Shown: positions 37,733-47,236, counted from the stretch's first letter. The stretch is DNA of 64,000 bases from Spongiibacter tropicus DSM 19543 (GCF_000420325.1 NZ_ATUS01000001.1:748463-812462); one strand, 5' to 3'. A program made the numbers and translations. Notes: generated from the letters alone by a model not told the origin.

Positions 37733-37791
37733 GCGAAGTGGCTCTCGAAAATATATCCTGCAAACATATCGCGCCAACACAGCCCGCAAAC

Positions 37792-37820
37792 AAAAGAGGC
37801 CCCGGCAAAGGGGCCTTTTT
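37792..37820. terminator. Rho-independent terminator after the thiolase-like gene
   Basis: AGGCCCC/GGGGCCT forms a 7-bp stem with a 6-nt loop followed by TTTTT on plus. The A-rich left side also allows termination of the minus-strand NTF2-like gene that ends at 37835. Confidence 0.85.
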
Positions 37821-37834
37821 AATTCCGCTCAGAC

Positions 37835-38242
37835 TCAGCGACTGGCAGCAATCACCCTGTCGGGATCGTGGGTAATAATCGCCACAATCCCCCAGCCGCT
37901 ATCCGCCTCGCGATACAAGGTGTAGCTCGCAGCGATTTCTTCCAACAAACGGTCATCAGCCTTCAGGCGATGGTAGCGGGCACTCACCAGGGCAATATCA
38001 TCCGCCAGTTCGTGTACATGGATATCCTGAATTTCTGAATGGGAAAATCCCGCCGCTGCCAAATCCGACAAGCCGACCGACAACATTTGCACCAGCTCAT
38101 CCGGGGCATTGATAGACAAGCGCAAACCGCTGGCCATCAGCGAGGCCGGGAAGTGGAAATAACGCGGCATGGCCGATGCATTCCCGGGACGGAATGCACG
38201 GCAATACTCATGCATAAATGCCGATACCTCTGACTCAGACAC
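37835..38242 (-). CDS. NTF2-like small protein
   Basis: This 135-residue protein of the SnoaL/DUF4440-like cone fold has an N-terminal helix pair (VSAFMHEYCRAFRPGNASAMPRYFHFPASLM). A beta-rich half follows, with VHELADDIALVSARYHRLKADDR and SGWGIVAIITHDP. No catalytic residues can be assigned. It lies 39 nt downstream of the Fe-alcohol dehydrogenase gene on the same strand and ends close to the terminator shared with the thiolase-like gene. Function unknown. Confidence 0.75.
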   Translation of the reverse strand: MSESEVSAFMHEYCRAFRPGNASAMPRYFHFPASLMASGLRLSINAPDELVQMLSVGLSDLAAAGFSHSEIQDIHVHELADDIALVSARYHRLKADDRLLEEIAASYTLYREADSGWGIVAIITHDPDRVIAASR

Positions 38243-38281
38243 TATCCTTCCCCTCGCAAATCACAGTAAAAAGTTACCCGC

Positions 38282-39514
38282 TCAAGCCAAGGCCTCTGCA
38301 GTTGCAGCACCCGGCAGCAGTTGCCGCAAAATATCCTGGCATTCGGCGCGGCTCATCAGTACAGGCACAGGATAGCTGGCTCCCTCCTTGACCGCATCGG
38401 CGGCAATCGCGGAAATATCCGCCTCTCGCAGGCTGTCGAGCTGAGAGGGAATATCCAGACGGCGATTCATCGCCTCTACCGCATCGATGAATTTGTCGGC
38501 TGCCAGAGCATCGCTGTCGCCGACCGCAGCCGCACCGATCAGGCGCCCCAGTTCTGCCAGAGGCGCTTGCGCGGCTGCCGCAGAAAACCGCAGCACGGCG
38601 GGCATGACCAAGGCGTTCGCCAGACCGTGCGGCGTGCTGTAATGACGCCCTAGCTGATGCGCAATCGCGTGGACATTGCCGACACTGGCACTGTTGATCG
38701 CCATCCCCGCATAGTAAGCCGCCAGTGCCATTTGTTCCCGGGCATCGGCATCGCTTCCATCTTGATACGCACGAGGCAGATACTGAAAAATCATCGATAC
38801 CGCAGCGCGGCTGTATGCATTACTGCTGTCTGAGCCCCACAAGCTGATGTAGGTCTCGATGGCGTGGGTCAGCGCATCCATGCCCGTCGCGGCGGTAATC
38901 GGCTTGGGCATCCCCAACAGCAGCTCGGCATCCAGCGCTACGGCCAGAGGCAGCAGCTTGGGATCGGCGATAAAACATTTTTCGTGCGTCGCGGGATCGG
39001 AGACCACCGCCGCAATGGTTGCCTCGGAGCCGGTGCCGGAGGTCGTGGGCAGTGCAAACAGTGGCAATGGCGTCTTCTTCACCTTGAAGTAGCCAACCAT
39101 CTTGCGCGGATCATCGCCGTTGCTGAAGCTACTCACCAACGTTTTGGCGCAATCAATTGACGAGCCGCCGCCAATCGCCAGCACCGCATCACAGTTGTGC
39201 TGACGGCACATAGCCAGCCCTTCCTCAACCATGGCAAACGTCGGGTCCGGCAAAATGCCATCGTAAACCGTGCAGTTCACCCCTTCGGCCTCCAGCGCAT
39301 CGATGGCGCGCTGTACAATCCCCAAGGCCACCAGAGGCCCGTCACTGACGATCAGTACTCGGCTGTAGCCCTGCCGGGCAATATGTCGACACAGTTGCTT
39401 CGTACTGCCAGCGCCACTGAAGGTCATATAGGCCAGCGACGGCATCAGCTTGAAAGGAATGGCGATTAACGCCAGATAAAGGCGATGTAGTGCCGTGCGA
39501 ATCAATTTACTCAC
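38282..39514 (-). CDS. Iron-containing alcohol dehydrogenase
   Basis: This 410-residue group III metal-dependent dehydrogenase has the NAD-binding GGGSSIDCAK (about 115-124). The metal ligands lie in MDALTHAIE and HAIAHQLGRHYSTPHG (Asp and His residues). PTTSGTGSE is the conserved linker. The N-terminal hydrophobic stretch (LYLALIAIPFKLMPSLAYM) is longer than in many relatives. The start is GTG at 39514 with AAGGAG 7 nt upstream. It is in line with the acyl-CoA ligase gene, 17 nt away. The likely role is oxidation of a long-chain or terpenoid alcohol to an aldehyde. Confidence 0.9.
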   Translation of the reverse strand: MSKLIRTALHRLYLALIAIPFKLMPSLAYMTFSGAGSTKQLCRHIARQGYSRVLIVSDGPLVALGIVQRAIDALEAEGVNCTVYDGILPDPTFAMVEEGLAMCRQHNCDAVLAIGGGSSIDCAKTLVSSFSNGDDPRKMVGYFKVKKTPLPLFALPTTSGTGSEATIAAVVSDPATHEKCFIADPKLLPLAVALDAELLLGMPKPITAATGMDALTHAIETYISLWGSDSSNAYSRAAVSMIFQYLPRAYQDGSDADAREQMALAAYYAGMAINSASVGNVHAIAHQLGRHYSTPHGLANALVMPAVLRFSAAAAQAPLAELGRLIGAAAVGDSDALAADKFIDAVEAMNRRLDIPSQLDSLREADISAIAADAVKEGASYPVPVLMSRAECQDILRQLLPGAATAEALA

Positions 39515-39531
39515 AACCAGACTCCTTACCG

Positions 39532-41085
39532 TCAGGCGTTCTCTGCCGTGTACTTAGGCACAATGCTGGCACGCAGCTCTTTTTTGAGGATTTTGCCACT
39601 GGGATTTCGCGGCAGCATATCGACGTATTCGAGATGCTTGGGCACCTTGAAGCCAGCCAGCGTTTTGCGGCAGTGGATCGTCAGTTCTTCCAGCGAGATC
39701 CGGCCCTGATCACCGGCGACCAGCACCGCCAAGGGCACCTCGCCCCAGGTTTCATCCGGCACACCAATCACCGCCGCATCGGCAATGGCCGGATGCGACA
39801 TCAGCGTGTTCTCCACTTCGGCGGGATAGATATTTTCGCCGCCGGAAATCACCAGATCTTTCACGCGGTCTTTGATGTACAGATACCCTTCGTCATCCAG
39901 GTAGCCCGCGTCACCGGTATGCAGCCAACCGTCGACCACCGTCTTGGCCGTTGCTTCTTCACGCTTCCAGTAGCCTTTCATCACCTGAGGGCCACGCGCC
40001 AGAATTTCGCCAATCTCTCCGGTGGGCAGTGTCTTGCCCTGGTCATCCACAATCCGCAGCTCGGTAGCAAACACCGGCCGCCCGCAGGAGCGCAGCAGTT
40101 CCGGCTTGCTCTCCAGCGCACGCATATGGTCATCGTGTGTAAGGAAGGTCAATGCTGTGGTCGCCTCGGTCTGACCGTAGCCCTGATAGAACTCACAATC
40201 AAAAACCTCAAGGCAACGCGTCAGCAGATCGACAGAAATAGGCGATGCGCCGTAATTCATCCAGTTCAGATTCGGGAAGCTGTAGCTATCGATGTCGGGA
40301 ACGCAGGCCAGCGCAAACTGGAGCATCACCGGCACCACCGACAGGTAATTGATATTGTCGTCGCGCAGGGTGTCCACCATCGCCACCGGGTCAAAGTCCC
40401 GGTGAATAATCAGCGAGCTGCCGTAATAGATCGCCATCAGCGCGCCAACCAGCCCCAGCGCATGGAAAGTCGGGGCAATCAGCAGAGAGCGATCCCCCGC
40501 CCGCGGCGCCCGACCGGTGGTCAGCGGCGCCTGCACGCTGTTGCAGATCACATTGTGGTGAGTCAGCAAGGTGCCCTTGGGCAGTCCCGTCGTGCCACTG
40601 GTATACATCTGAAACAGCACGTCGTCAGCGCGGATCGCCACATCGACCGGCTCACCCACACCCTCAAGCCAAGCTGACAGCGAGGGGGCGCCATCGAGGT
40701 CACCCACGACAGACACCTGCGGTTTCTTCGCTAGAAAGGGACCGATCAAGGGCGCGAATTCGCCGTCCACGAACAGCAGCTTCACCTCGGCATCCTCGGC
40801 TATAAACCCCACTTCGTCCGCCGTTAGCCGATAGTTAATGCCCACCGGCACCATGCCTGCGCGCGCGCAGCCAAAGAATACCAGCAGGTTATCCAGCGAG
40901 TTTTTGCAGAGAATCGCCACACGATCACCCCCGCCCAAGCCTTCTCGCTGCAAGGCAGCGGCCACATGGCCAGCGCGTTGCCAAGCCTCGGCGTAAGTCA
41001 GGCTTTGCAGGCCGTCGCTGCCAAATAGCTGACGGGGCCGCATGCGCACCTGAAAGGACAGATAATCAAGATAGCTTTCGAACAT
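39532..41085 (-). CDS. Acyl-CoA ligase (AMP-forming)
   Basis: This 517-residue ANL-superfamily enzyme activates a carboxylic acid as acyl-AMP and then acyl-CoA. It has the P-loop YTSGTTGLPKG, YGQTEATT, DGWLHTGDAGYLDDEGY, the hinge IKDRVKDLVISGGENIYPAEVE, and the C-terminal catalytic Lys in NPSGKILKKEL. The start has AGGAG 8 nt upstream. Its 5' leader has AACAATAATG. It is followed by the Fe-dehydrogenase gene and preceded by two acyl-CoA dehydrogenases on the same strand, which points to one pathway. The chain length or ring system of the substrate is unknown. Confidence 0.93.
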   Translation of the reverse strand: MFESYLDYLSFQVRMRPRQLFGSDGLQSLTYAEAWQRAGHVAAALQREGLGGGDRVAILCKNSLDNLLVFFGCARAGMVPVGINYRLTADEVGFIAEDAEVKLLFVDGEFAPLIGPFLAKKPQVSVVGDLDGAPSLSAWLEGVGEPVDVAIRADDVLFQMYTSGTTGLPKGTLLTHHNVICNSVQAPLTTGRAPRAGDRSLLIAPTFHALGLVGALMAIYYGSSLIIHRDFDPVAMVDTLRDDNINYLSVVPVMLQFALACVPDIDSYSFPNLNWMNYGASPISVDLLTRCLEVFDCEFYQGYGQTEATTALTFLTHDDHMRALESKPELLRSCGRPVFATELRIVDDQGKTLPTGEIGEILARGPQVMKGYWKREEATAKTVVDGWLHTGDAGYLDDEGYLYIKDRVKDLVISGGENIYPAEVENTLMSHPAIADAAVIGVPDETWGEVPLAVLVAGDQGRISLEELTIHCRKTLAGFKVPKHLEYVDMLPRNPSGKILKKELRASIVPKYTAENA

Positions 41086-41135
41086 TCACTGGCTCCTGTC
41101 GTGCATTATTGTTGTAAAGCCAAGGCGGAGACGCG

Positions 41136-42263
41136 TTACGCCACATCTCCGTAGCGCAGCTCGGCAAACCGCCGACGCTGCCAGGCGCTGTCGCCAAACA
41201 GACTGTCGATGACCATCAATCGCTTGAGGTAATCACCCACACTCAACTCTTCGGTCACGCCCATCCCCCCGTGCAGTTGCACGGCTTCTTCCGCGACACT
41301 ACGGCCCAGTTTGCCGACCATGCTCTTCAGCGCGGCAATATCCATGGCCGCCTGCGGCTCACCCGCGCTGTGTGAGCACAGGGCTCGCACCAACAGCGAA
41401 CGACACTGCTGGGTCGCGGTATACATATCCACCATGCGGTGCTGCAGGGCCTGGAACTTGCCAATAGGCTGACCGAACTGCTTGCGGGTATTGCTGTACT
41501 CCACGGTCGCTTTCAACAGCGTTTCCATCGCGCCGAGTCCCTGCGCGGCCACGGCGATGGTCGCCTCGTCGATCACCCGCTGAATCAGCGCAAGGCTGTC
41601 TGCAGGCTCACAAACCAGACTGTCAGTCGCCAGCGTCAGCTGATCAAAACGCAGGTTGGCCACCGCCTGCCCATCCATCAACTGGAAGGCCTCGCGGCTA
41701 AGCCCGGCGCTGTCTGCGGGAACGGCAAACAGTGCCAGCGCATCCTCCAGCCACGCGGTGACCAAAATCACATCGGCGGCCATGCCATTGAGCACCAGAG
41801 ATTTGCTGCCGTTCAGAACAAACCCCTCACCCTGCCGTTCGGCCCGGCTGTCGATCGCCGTTAGCTGATGCCGACTGCGACGCTCCAAATACGCAAAAGC
41901 CGCCTGACACTGGCCGGACAAAATCTCTTCAAGGTAGCGAGCTTGCAGCGTCGCATTGTTGCCACCGGAAAGCAGTTGGGCGCCCAGCAGTACGGTTCCC
42001 AAGTAGGGCTCAACAACCGCTGCCCGGCCAAATGCCTCCATTAACAGAGAGGTATCCACCACACTGCCACCGTAACCACCCAATGCTTCCGGCAAGGGCA
42101 CGGTCAGCCAACCCAGCTCGGCAAAGTCCGACCAGACAGCCGTGCTGAAGCCCGCTTCCGCGTTCATGTAGCCGCGGCGCTGCTCGCTGCTGTAGCGCTC
42201 CAGCATGTATTTATCGACACTGTCTTTCAGCAGCTGCTGCTCATCACTTAATGAAAAATCCAT
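41136..42263 (-). CDS. Acyl-CoA dehydrogenase (possible alpha/beta partner)
   Basis: This 375-residue FAD-dependent dehydrogenase has an N-terminal helix bundle starting MDFSLSDEQQLLKDSVDKYM, a reduced middle beta domain, and a C-terminal domain with RKQFGQPIGKFQALQHRMVDMY and VQLHGGMGVTEE. The IYEGT-type segment with the catalytic Glu seen in short-chain enzymes is absent. Together with its neighbour at 42273-43442 (gap 9 nt), this recalls the paired FadE-type heteromers of steroid side-chain degradation. AGGAG precedes the ATG by 6 nt. Confidence 0.9.
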   Translation of the reverse strand: MDFSLSDEQQLLKDSVDKYMLERYSSEQRRGYMNAEAGFSTAVWSDFAELGWLTVPLPEALGGYGGSVVDTSLLMEAFGRAAVVEPYLGTVLLGAQLLSGGNNATLQARYLEEILSGQCQAAFAYLERRSRHQLTAIDSRAERQGEGFVLNGSKSLVLNGMAADVILVTAWLEDALALFAVPADSAGLSREAFQLMDGQAVANLRFDQLTLATDSLVCEPADSLALIQRVIDEATIAVAAQGLGAMETLLKATVEYSNTRKQFGQPIGKFQALQHRMVDMYTATQQCRSLLVRALCSHSAGEPQAAMDIAALKSMVGKLGRSVAEEAVQLHGGMGVTEELSVGDYLKRLMVIDSLFGDSAWQRRRFAELRYGDVA

Positions 42264-42272
42264 GGCGCGCTC

Positions 42273-43442
42273 CTACAGTCCCAGGCCGAATTTGGCGATG
42301 ATGTTTTTCTGTACTTCATTACTGCCGCCATAAATGGTGCAGGCGCGGCCATACATATACTCCCGACGACTGCGGTCGCCGAAGGCATGCCCCACCTCAT
42401 GCTCGGTGGGCAGCACGCTGCCGTAGAGCCCGGCCACATCAAACTGCAGACTTTGTGCGGCCTGTTGCAGCTCGGTGCCCTTCAGTTTGAGCAGTGACGA
42501 CTCCATGCCCGGCGCGCCGCCCTGCGCCACGGTCGCCAGCACACGCAACTCGGTGTACTCCAGCGCCATCAACTCCATCTCAATATCGGCCATACGCGCC
42601 TGAAACACCGGGTCATCCAGCAGGCGGCTGCCATCATCATTTTCCTCCGCCGCAAAGCGACGCACCTTGCTGAGCACCTGCTTGCAGTAGGCAATGCCCG
42701 ACAGCGCGGTGCGCTCATGGCTGAGCAGTGCTTTGGCGTAGGTCCAGCCCTGATTTTCCTCGCCGATGCGATTGGCCACCGGCACCCGCACATTGTCGAA
42801 ACTGACTTCGTTGAGGTGATGCTCACCGTCAATGGCAATAATCGGCGACACGGTGATGCCCGGGGTTCGCATATCGATCAGCAGAAAGCTGATGCCCTGC
42901 TGGGGCTTGCCGCTGTTATCGGTACGCACCAGGGCGAAAATCCAGTCAGCGTATTGGGCGTAGGTGGTCCAGATTTTGGTGCCGTTGATGATGTAGTCGT
43001 CACCATCGCGCTCGGCGCGGGTTTGCAAACCGGCAAGGTCCGAGCCCGCGCCGGGTTCTGAATAGCCCTGGCACCACCAGGTGTCCCCGGTCAGGATGCC
43101 GGGAAGAAAACGCTGTTTTTGCTCGTCGTTGCCGAAGGTGTAAATCACCGGCCCGACCATTTTCAGACCAAACGGCGGCACATCCGGCGCGCCGACCTCG
43201 GCCAGCGCACTGTCGAAAATATACTTCTGCGTATCCGTCCAGCCGCAGCCGCCGTGCTCAACGGGCCAGCCGGGCGCAACCCAACCTTTGTCGTAGCGCT
43301 TTTTCTGCCACTCAATGGTCGCGGTCTTGAAGGTCTTGGGGTTGTGAATCCGAGCGGCAAGTTGCTCGTCAAAATTGTCTCGAAGGAAGACTCTGACCTC
43401 GTCACGAAAGGCCAATTCTTCGGGGGAAAACGTCGCGTGCAT
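42273..43442 (-). CDS. Acyl-CoA dehydrogenase
   Basis: This 389-residue dehydrogenase has WCQGYSEPGAGSDLAGLQTRAERDGDDYIINGTKIWTTYAQYAD, the canonical FAD/substrate region, and a C-terminal IYGGSNEVQKNIIAK. I use ATG 43442 with an AAGAGAG leader; the upstream in-frame start is a TTG without a ribosome site. It lies 9 nt before another dehydrogenase gene, so the two products may form an alpha2-beta2 enzyme as in actinobacterial cholesterol side-chain enzymes (inference). The role is alpha,beta-desaturation of an acyl-CoA in the island's pathway. Confidence 0.93.
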   Translation of the reverse strand: MHATFSPEELAFRDEVRVFLRDNFDEQLAARIHNPKTFKTATIEWQKKRYDKGWVAPGWPVEHGGCGWTDTQKYIFDSALAEVGAPDVPPFGLKMVGPVIYTFGNDEQKQRFLPGILTGDTWWCQGYSEPGAGSDLAGLQTRAERDGDDYIINGTKIWTTYAQYADWIFALVRTDNSGKPQQGISFLLIDMRTPGITVSPIIAIDGEHHLNEVSFDNVRVPVANRIGEENQGWTYAKALLSHERTALSGIAYCKQVLSKVRRFAAEENDDGSRLLDDPVFQARMADIEMELMALEYTELRVLATVAQGGAPGMESSLLKLKGTELQQAAQSLQFDVAGLYGSVLPTEHEVGHAFGDRSRREYMYGRACTIYGGSNEVQKNIIAKFGLGL

Positions 43443-43580
43443 AGCATTCTCTCTTATTATGGGAGGCAAGCTTTGAGCCTGAAGTCAGGCTATCAGATAC
43501 ACCTCCTGCAGCTAGGTCATTGGGCGCCGTTTGCTGGCTGCGCCCGACGACAATGTCAGGCGCAGCCGATGGATGCAAAC

Positions 43581-44354
43581 TCAGCGTGGCTGCATGCGAA
43601 TGCCGCCATCCATACGAATGACTTCGGCATTGAGGTAATCGTTGCTGATAATGTGCATCGCCAGACTGGCGATTTCTTCGGGCAGGCCGAGACGCTTGGG
43701 ATTCAGCACCGATGCCGCCAGCGACTGACGCGCCTCTTCCGGCAGGGTCGCCAGCAGCGGGGTGTCGATCAGGCCGGGCGCAATCGTGTTAACACGAATA
43801 CCGTAGCTAGCCAGATCGCGGGCAATGGGCAGAGTCATGCCGACCACACCACCTTTACTGGCGCTGTAAGCCGCCTGACCAATCTGGCCATCGAACGCCG
43901 CCACAGAGGCCGTATTGATGATCACACCACGACCACCGAAATCATCCAGCGGATCCTGCTTGCTCATCACTTCCGCCGCCAGACGCAGCACGTTAAAGGT
44001 GCCGATCAGGTTAACGTCGACGACACGCTTGAACTGATCCAGCGGAAAAGCGCCATTTTTGCTGACGGTTTTTATCGCATTGCCAATACCGGCGAAGTTA
44101 CAGCAAATGTGAATCGCCCCGAACTTGGCCAGCGTGGCATCCACCGCCGCCTGCACCGACGCCTCGTCGGCAACATTGGTCGCCGCGAACAGGCAGTTAT
44201 CTGCGCCCAGCTCGGCAACCAGTGCGTTACCCAGACCTTCGTTCATGTCCAGAATCGCCACCTTGCCGCCAGCGGCAACAATCATTTCTACCGTAGCACG
44301 CCCCAGCCCTGATGCGCCGCCAGTAACCAGCGCAACTTTTCCATTTACATCCAT
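43581..44354 (-). CDS. SDR, 3-hydroxyacyl-CoA dehydrogenase type
   Basis: This 257-residue classical SDR has TGGASGLG (10-17), the NxAG-type NFAGIGNA, a Ser in [15 protein letters not shown], and YSASKGG (YxxxK). The NAD-preferring LDMNE follows beta-2. The sequence resembles type II 3-hydroxyacyl-CoA/17-beta-hydroxysteroid dehydrogenases (HSD17B10-like), including [22 protein letters not shown] lies 7 nt upstream of the ATG. It sits between two acyl-CoA dehydrogenase genes on the same strand and fits the third beta-oxidation step. Confidence 0.92.
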   Translation of the reverse strand: MDVNGKVALVTGGASGLGRATVEMIVAAGGKVAILDMNEGLGNALVAELGADNCLFAATNVADEASVQAAVDATLAKFGAIHICCNFAGIGNAIKTVSKNGAFPLDQFKRVVDVNLIGTFNVLRLAAEVMSKQDPLDDFGGRGVIINTASVAAFDGQIGQAAYSASKGGVVGMTLPIARDLASYGIRVNTIAPGLIDTPLLATLPEEARQSLAASVLNPKRLGLPEEIASLAMHIISNDYLNAEVIRMDGGIRMQPR

Positions 44355-44398
44355 TGTGTGCTCCTCAATTTATCATTAATGGTTTCGGTAACAGCCAC

Positions 44399-45571
44399 TC
44401 AAGTCCGGTCGATATACGGCGCGAACTTGTCAGAAAACAGATCCCGGGCAATGATCAGCTTCATCACCTCGGAGGTCCCGGCAAAAATGCGGGTAATGCG
44501 CGCATCGGTGTACATGCGGGAAATCGGATACTCATCCATATACCCGGCACCGCCGTGCAACTGCACGCCTTCATCAACCATTCGGCACAGCACCTCACTG
44601 GTATAAAGTTTCGCCTTGGCCGCATCTTCGGCGGTCAGCTTGCCTTCGTTATGCACCGCTACGCACTGATCAACGTATGCCTGTGCCACATCGATTTCTG
44701 TGCGCAGATCGGCCATTTGGAACTGCGTGTTCTGCATTGCCGACAGCGGCTTGCCAAACACTTTGCGCTCCATAACAAAGTCACGGGTCACCTCAAAGGC
44801 CTTCTGAGCGGCCGCCAGGAAACCCACCGCGCCAATCAGACGCTCCTCCGCCAAGCCCTGCATCAGGTAAACAAAGCCCAGAGTCGGGTCGCCCAACACG
44901 TTTTCTTTGGGAACCTGTACGTCGTTGAAGAACAGCTCGGCGGTGTCCTGTGCCTTCATACCCATTTTCTTCAGATTGCGGCCGCGCTCAAAACCTTCCA
45001 TGCCGCGCTCAACCAGGAACAGCCCCATCGCATGCGGGTTATTTTCGGGATCGGTTTTCGCCGCGACGACCACCAGATCCGCATTGATGCCGTTACTGAT
45101 ATACGTCTTGGCGCCGTTAAGCAGCCAGTGGTCACCCATGTCTTTTGCGGTAGCGCGCATACCCGCCAGATCCGACCCGGCGTCCGGCTCAGTCATCGCA
45201 ACGGCCAGAATGCACTCGCCGCTCACGCACTTGGGCAGAAAGCGCGCTTTCTGTTCGTCGCTGCCAAACCGGTCAAGGTAGGGGCCGACCAAACGGCTGT
45301 GCAGGGTATTGGTCCAGTCACCCGCATAGACATTCGCCGTTTCCTCGATAATGATCTGCTCAAAACGGAAGTCGTGGTCACCCATACCGCCGTACTGCTC
45401 GTCCGGCCAGATCATCAGAAAACCCTGCTCACCCGCCTTGGTGTACGCCTCGCGATCCACAATGCCCTGCTCGCGCCAGCGCTCTACATTCGGCGCAATT
45501 TCCTTTTCCAGAAACTTGCGATACGCCGCGCGGAACATCTGCTGTTCTTCGGTGAAATTTCTCGGAAGCAT
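44399..45571 (-). CDS. Acyl-CoA dehydrogenase
   Basis: This 390-residue FAD-dependent dehydrogenase begins LPRNFTEEQQMFRAAYRKF. It has AMTEPDAGSDLAGMRATAKDMGDHWLLNGAKTYISNG and ends with the RIFAGTSEVMKLIIARDL segment of the long-chain/isovaleryl type, in which the base usually sits on helix G. I chose the ATG at 45571 because the frame upstream to 45721 is not protein-like. It faces the P450 gene across a 306-nt regulatory gap. It is likely the first gene of the minus-strand operon with the SDR. Confidence 0.93.
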   Translation of the reverse strand: MLPRNFTEEQQMFRAAYRKFLEKEIAPNVERWREQGIVDREAYTKAGEQGFLMIWPDEQYGGMGDHDFRFEQIIIEETANVYAGDWTNTLHSRLVGPYLDRFGSDEQKARFLPKCVSGECILAVAMTEPDAGSDLAGMRATAKDMGDHWLLNGAKTYISNGINADLVVVAAKTDPENNPHAMGLFLVERGMEGFERGRNLKKMGMKAQDTAELFFNDVQVPKENVLGDPTLGFVYLMQGLAEERLIGAVGFLAAAQKAFEVTRDFVMERKVFGKPLSAMQNTQFQMADLRTEIDVAQAYVDQCVAVHNEGKLTAEDAAKAKLYTSEVLCRMVDEGVQLHGGAGYMDEYPISRMYTDARITRIFAGTSEVMKLIIARDLFSDKFAPYIDRT

Positions 45572-45877
45572 AGTCAGTCTCTCATCAGTGACCGGGCTGC
45601 AAGCGCCCGATAATTTGTTGTTATCACAGCCGCCCTTGATGACGACCCGGTTATTCCGGCGACAAGCATCGCTCTCCTGCCACATAAGCGGCAATGATTC
45701 GCCGTGACATACAATTGACATTTTCTTACAAAAAATTTCAGAACAAGCGTGCTGGCGCGACCTGACTACGGTCGTCGCTCAATGACTAGACGCCATTGAG
45801 CGACTGACCTACTGTTTTCAAAAAAATCGAATGGAATCGCCGCTAGCTCCCTAACGGCGGCCAACAGCAGGTGAAGC
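45572..45877. promoter_or_regulatory. Divergent control region between acyl-CoA dehydrogenase and P450 genes
   Basis: This gene-free stretch holds a perfect 11-bp inverted repeat, GTCGCTCAATG (45774-45784) and CATTGAGCGAC (45794-45804), with a 9-nt spacer. It lies 74-104 nt upstream of the P450 start. A TTGACA hexamer occurs at 45716-45721 in an AT-rich patch, without a convincing -10 partner. The palindrome suits a TetR- or GntR-type dimer or a leader hairpin. Confidence 0.5.
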
Positions 45878-47236
45878 ATGAGCAGCCCAAGCATCAACTA
45901 CAGCGACTACCCACGACGCCCGAACAAAAATCTGACCCATATCCCCGGTGACAGCGGTCTGCCACTGTTCGGCCAAACCTTCCACTTTCTGCGGGATTAT
46001 CGCGGTCTGGTGGAGCAGCGCTACCGCCGCTTCGGGCTGATCTCTCGCGGCAATACCCTGCTCCAGCACAACCTGATGCTGCTCGGCCCCGAAGCCAATG
46101 AAATCGTGCTGAAAAACAGCGAGGGGCAGTTCTCCAGCCGCCTCGCCTGGAACCCGCTGCTCGACCGCCTGTTCCCCGATGGCCTGATGCTCAAAGACGC
46201 CGACGCCCACCGTTACGACCGGAAAATCCTGCAAAGCGCGTTTAAGAAAAGTGCCATTGAGGGCTACCTCGACACCATGAACCCGCATCTGGAGCGCGGG
46301 CTGACGGCGTGGCCACAGAACAAATCCTTCTTCTTTCAGCACGCCGTCAAACAGCTACTACTGGAAGTGGCCGCCGAAGTCTTTTTGGGTGTGGAAATGG
46401 GCGATGAAGCCAGCAGCGTGAACACCGCCTTCGTCGACACCATGCTCGCCTCCATGGCCGTCTTCAAAATTCCGGTGCCGGGCACTCTCTGGTATCGCGG
46501 CCTGAAAGGCCGGAAACACCTCGAAGATTTCGTCATGACGCATATTGCCGCCAAGCGCGAAACCGAAGCGCAGGACATCTTCTCGCAGATCTGCCACGCC
46601 ACCGACGAAGACGGCAATGTGTTCTCCGACAGCGCGGTACGCGACCATATTATTTTCCTGTTATTCGCCGCCCACGACACCACCACCAGCACGCTCTGCT
46701 CCATCGTCTATGCGCTGGCGAAACACCCCGAGTGGCAACAGCGCCTGCGCGAGGAATACCAGAGTCTGGGCACAGCATCACTGAGCTACGACGACCTCTC
46801 CAAGCTGGAAGACACCAAGCTGGTGTTCAAGGAAGCACTGCGCATGTACCCGCCGGTTCCGGCCATCCCCCGGCGCACCGTCAAAGACATGGAGCTGTTC
46901 GGCTACCACATCCCCAAAAACACCTCGGTTGGCCTGTCGCCATTGTTCACCCACTACATGGAGGAATACTGGAGCAACCCCACACAGTTTGACCCCGAGC
47001 GTTTCTCCAAGGCCCGCGCCGAAGACAAAAAGCACTTCTTCCAGTGGATTCCTTTTGGCGGTGGCGCGCACAAATGCCTCGGCCTCAATTTTGCCGAAGT
47101 GCAAACCAAGCTCTTCCTGTTCCACCTGCTCACGCGCTACAACATCAGCGTCAAAGCGGGCTACGAAATGCCGAGGAGCTGGGTGCCGCTGATCTTCCCC
47201 GCCGATGGTCTGCCCGTCACCTTCACGCCGCTGTAG
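45878..47236 (+). CDS. Cytochrome P450 (eukaryote-like class)
   Basis: This 452-residue heme monooxygenase has the I-helix oxygen motif AAHDTTTS (about 266-273), the ExxR in KEALRMYPP, and the heme loop FGGGAHKCLG with Cys400 as thiolate ligand. The N-terminal LTHIPGDSGLPLFGQTFHFLRDY is like CYP120/CYP26-type class E enzymes, without a membrane anchor, so it is probably soluble. Redox partners are not encoded nearby. It is divergent from the acyl-CoA dehydrogenase operon. Hydroxylation of a terpenoid, retinoid-like, sterol or fatty substrate is a reasonable inference. Confidence 0.93.
   Translation: MSSPSINYSDYPRRPNKNLTHIPGDSGLPLFGQTFHFLRDYRGLVEQRYRRFGLISRGNTLLQHNLMLLGPEANEIVLKNSEGQFSSRLAWNPLLDRLFPDGLMLKDADAHRYDRKILQSAFKKSAIEGYLDTMNPHLERGLTAWPQNKSFFFQHAVKQLLLEVAAEVFLGVEMGDEASSVNTAFVDTMLASMAVFKIPVPGTLWYRGLKGRKHLEDFVMTHIAAKRETEAQDIFSQICHATDEDGNVFSDSAVRDHIIFLLFAAHDTTTSTLCSIVYALAKHPEWQQRLREEYQSLGTASLSYDDLSKLEDTKLVFKEALRMYPPVPAIPRRTVKDMELFGYHIPKNTSVGLSPLFTHYMEEYWSNPTQFDPERFSKARAEDKKHFFQWIPFGGGAHKCLGLNFAEVQTKLFLFHLLTRYNISVKAGYEMPRSWVPLIFPADGLPVTFTPL

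Noticed and set aside
39490-40677. Plus-strand frame of 395 codons over the acyl-CoA ligase gene
   Set aside because: It is antisense to a well-conserved gene, rich in His, Arg and Gln, with no domain; a shadow of GC-rich codon use.
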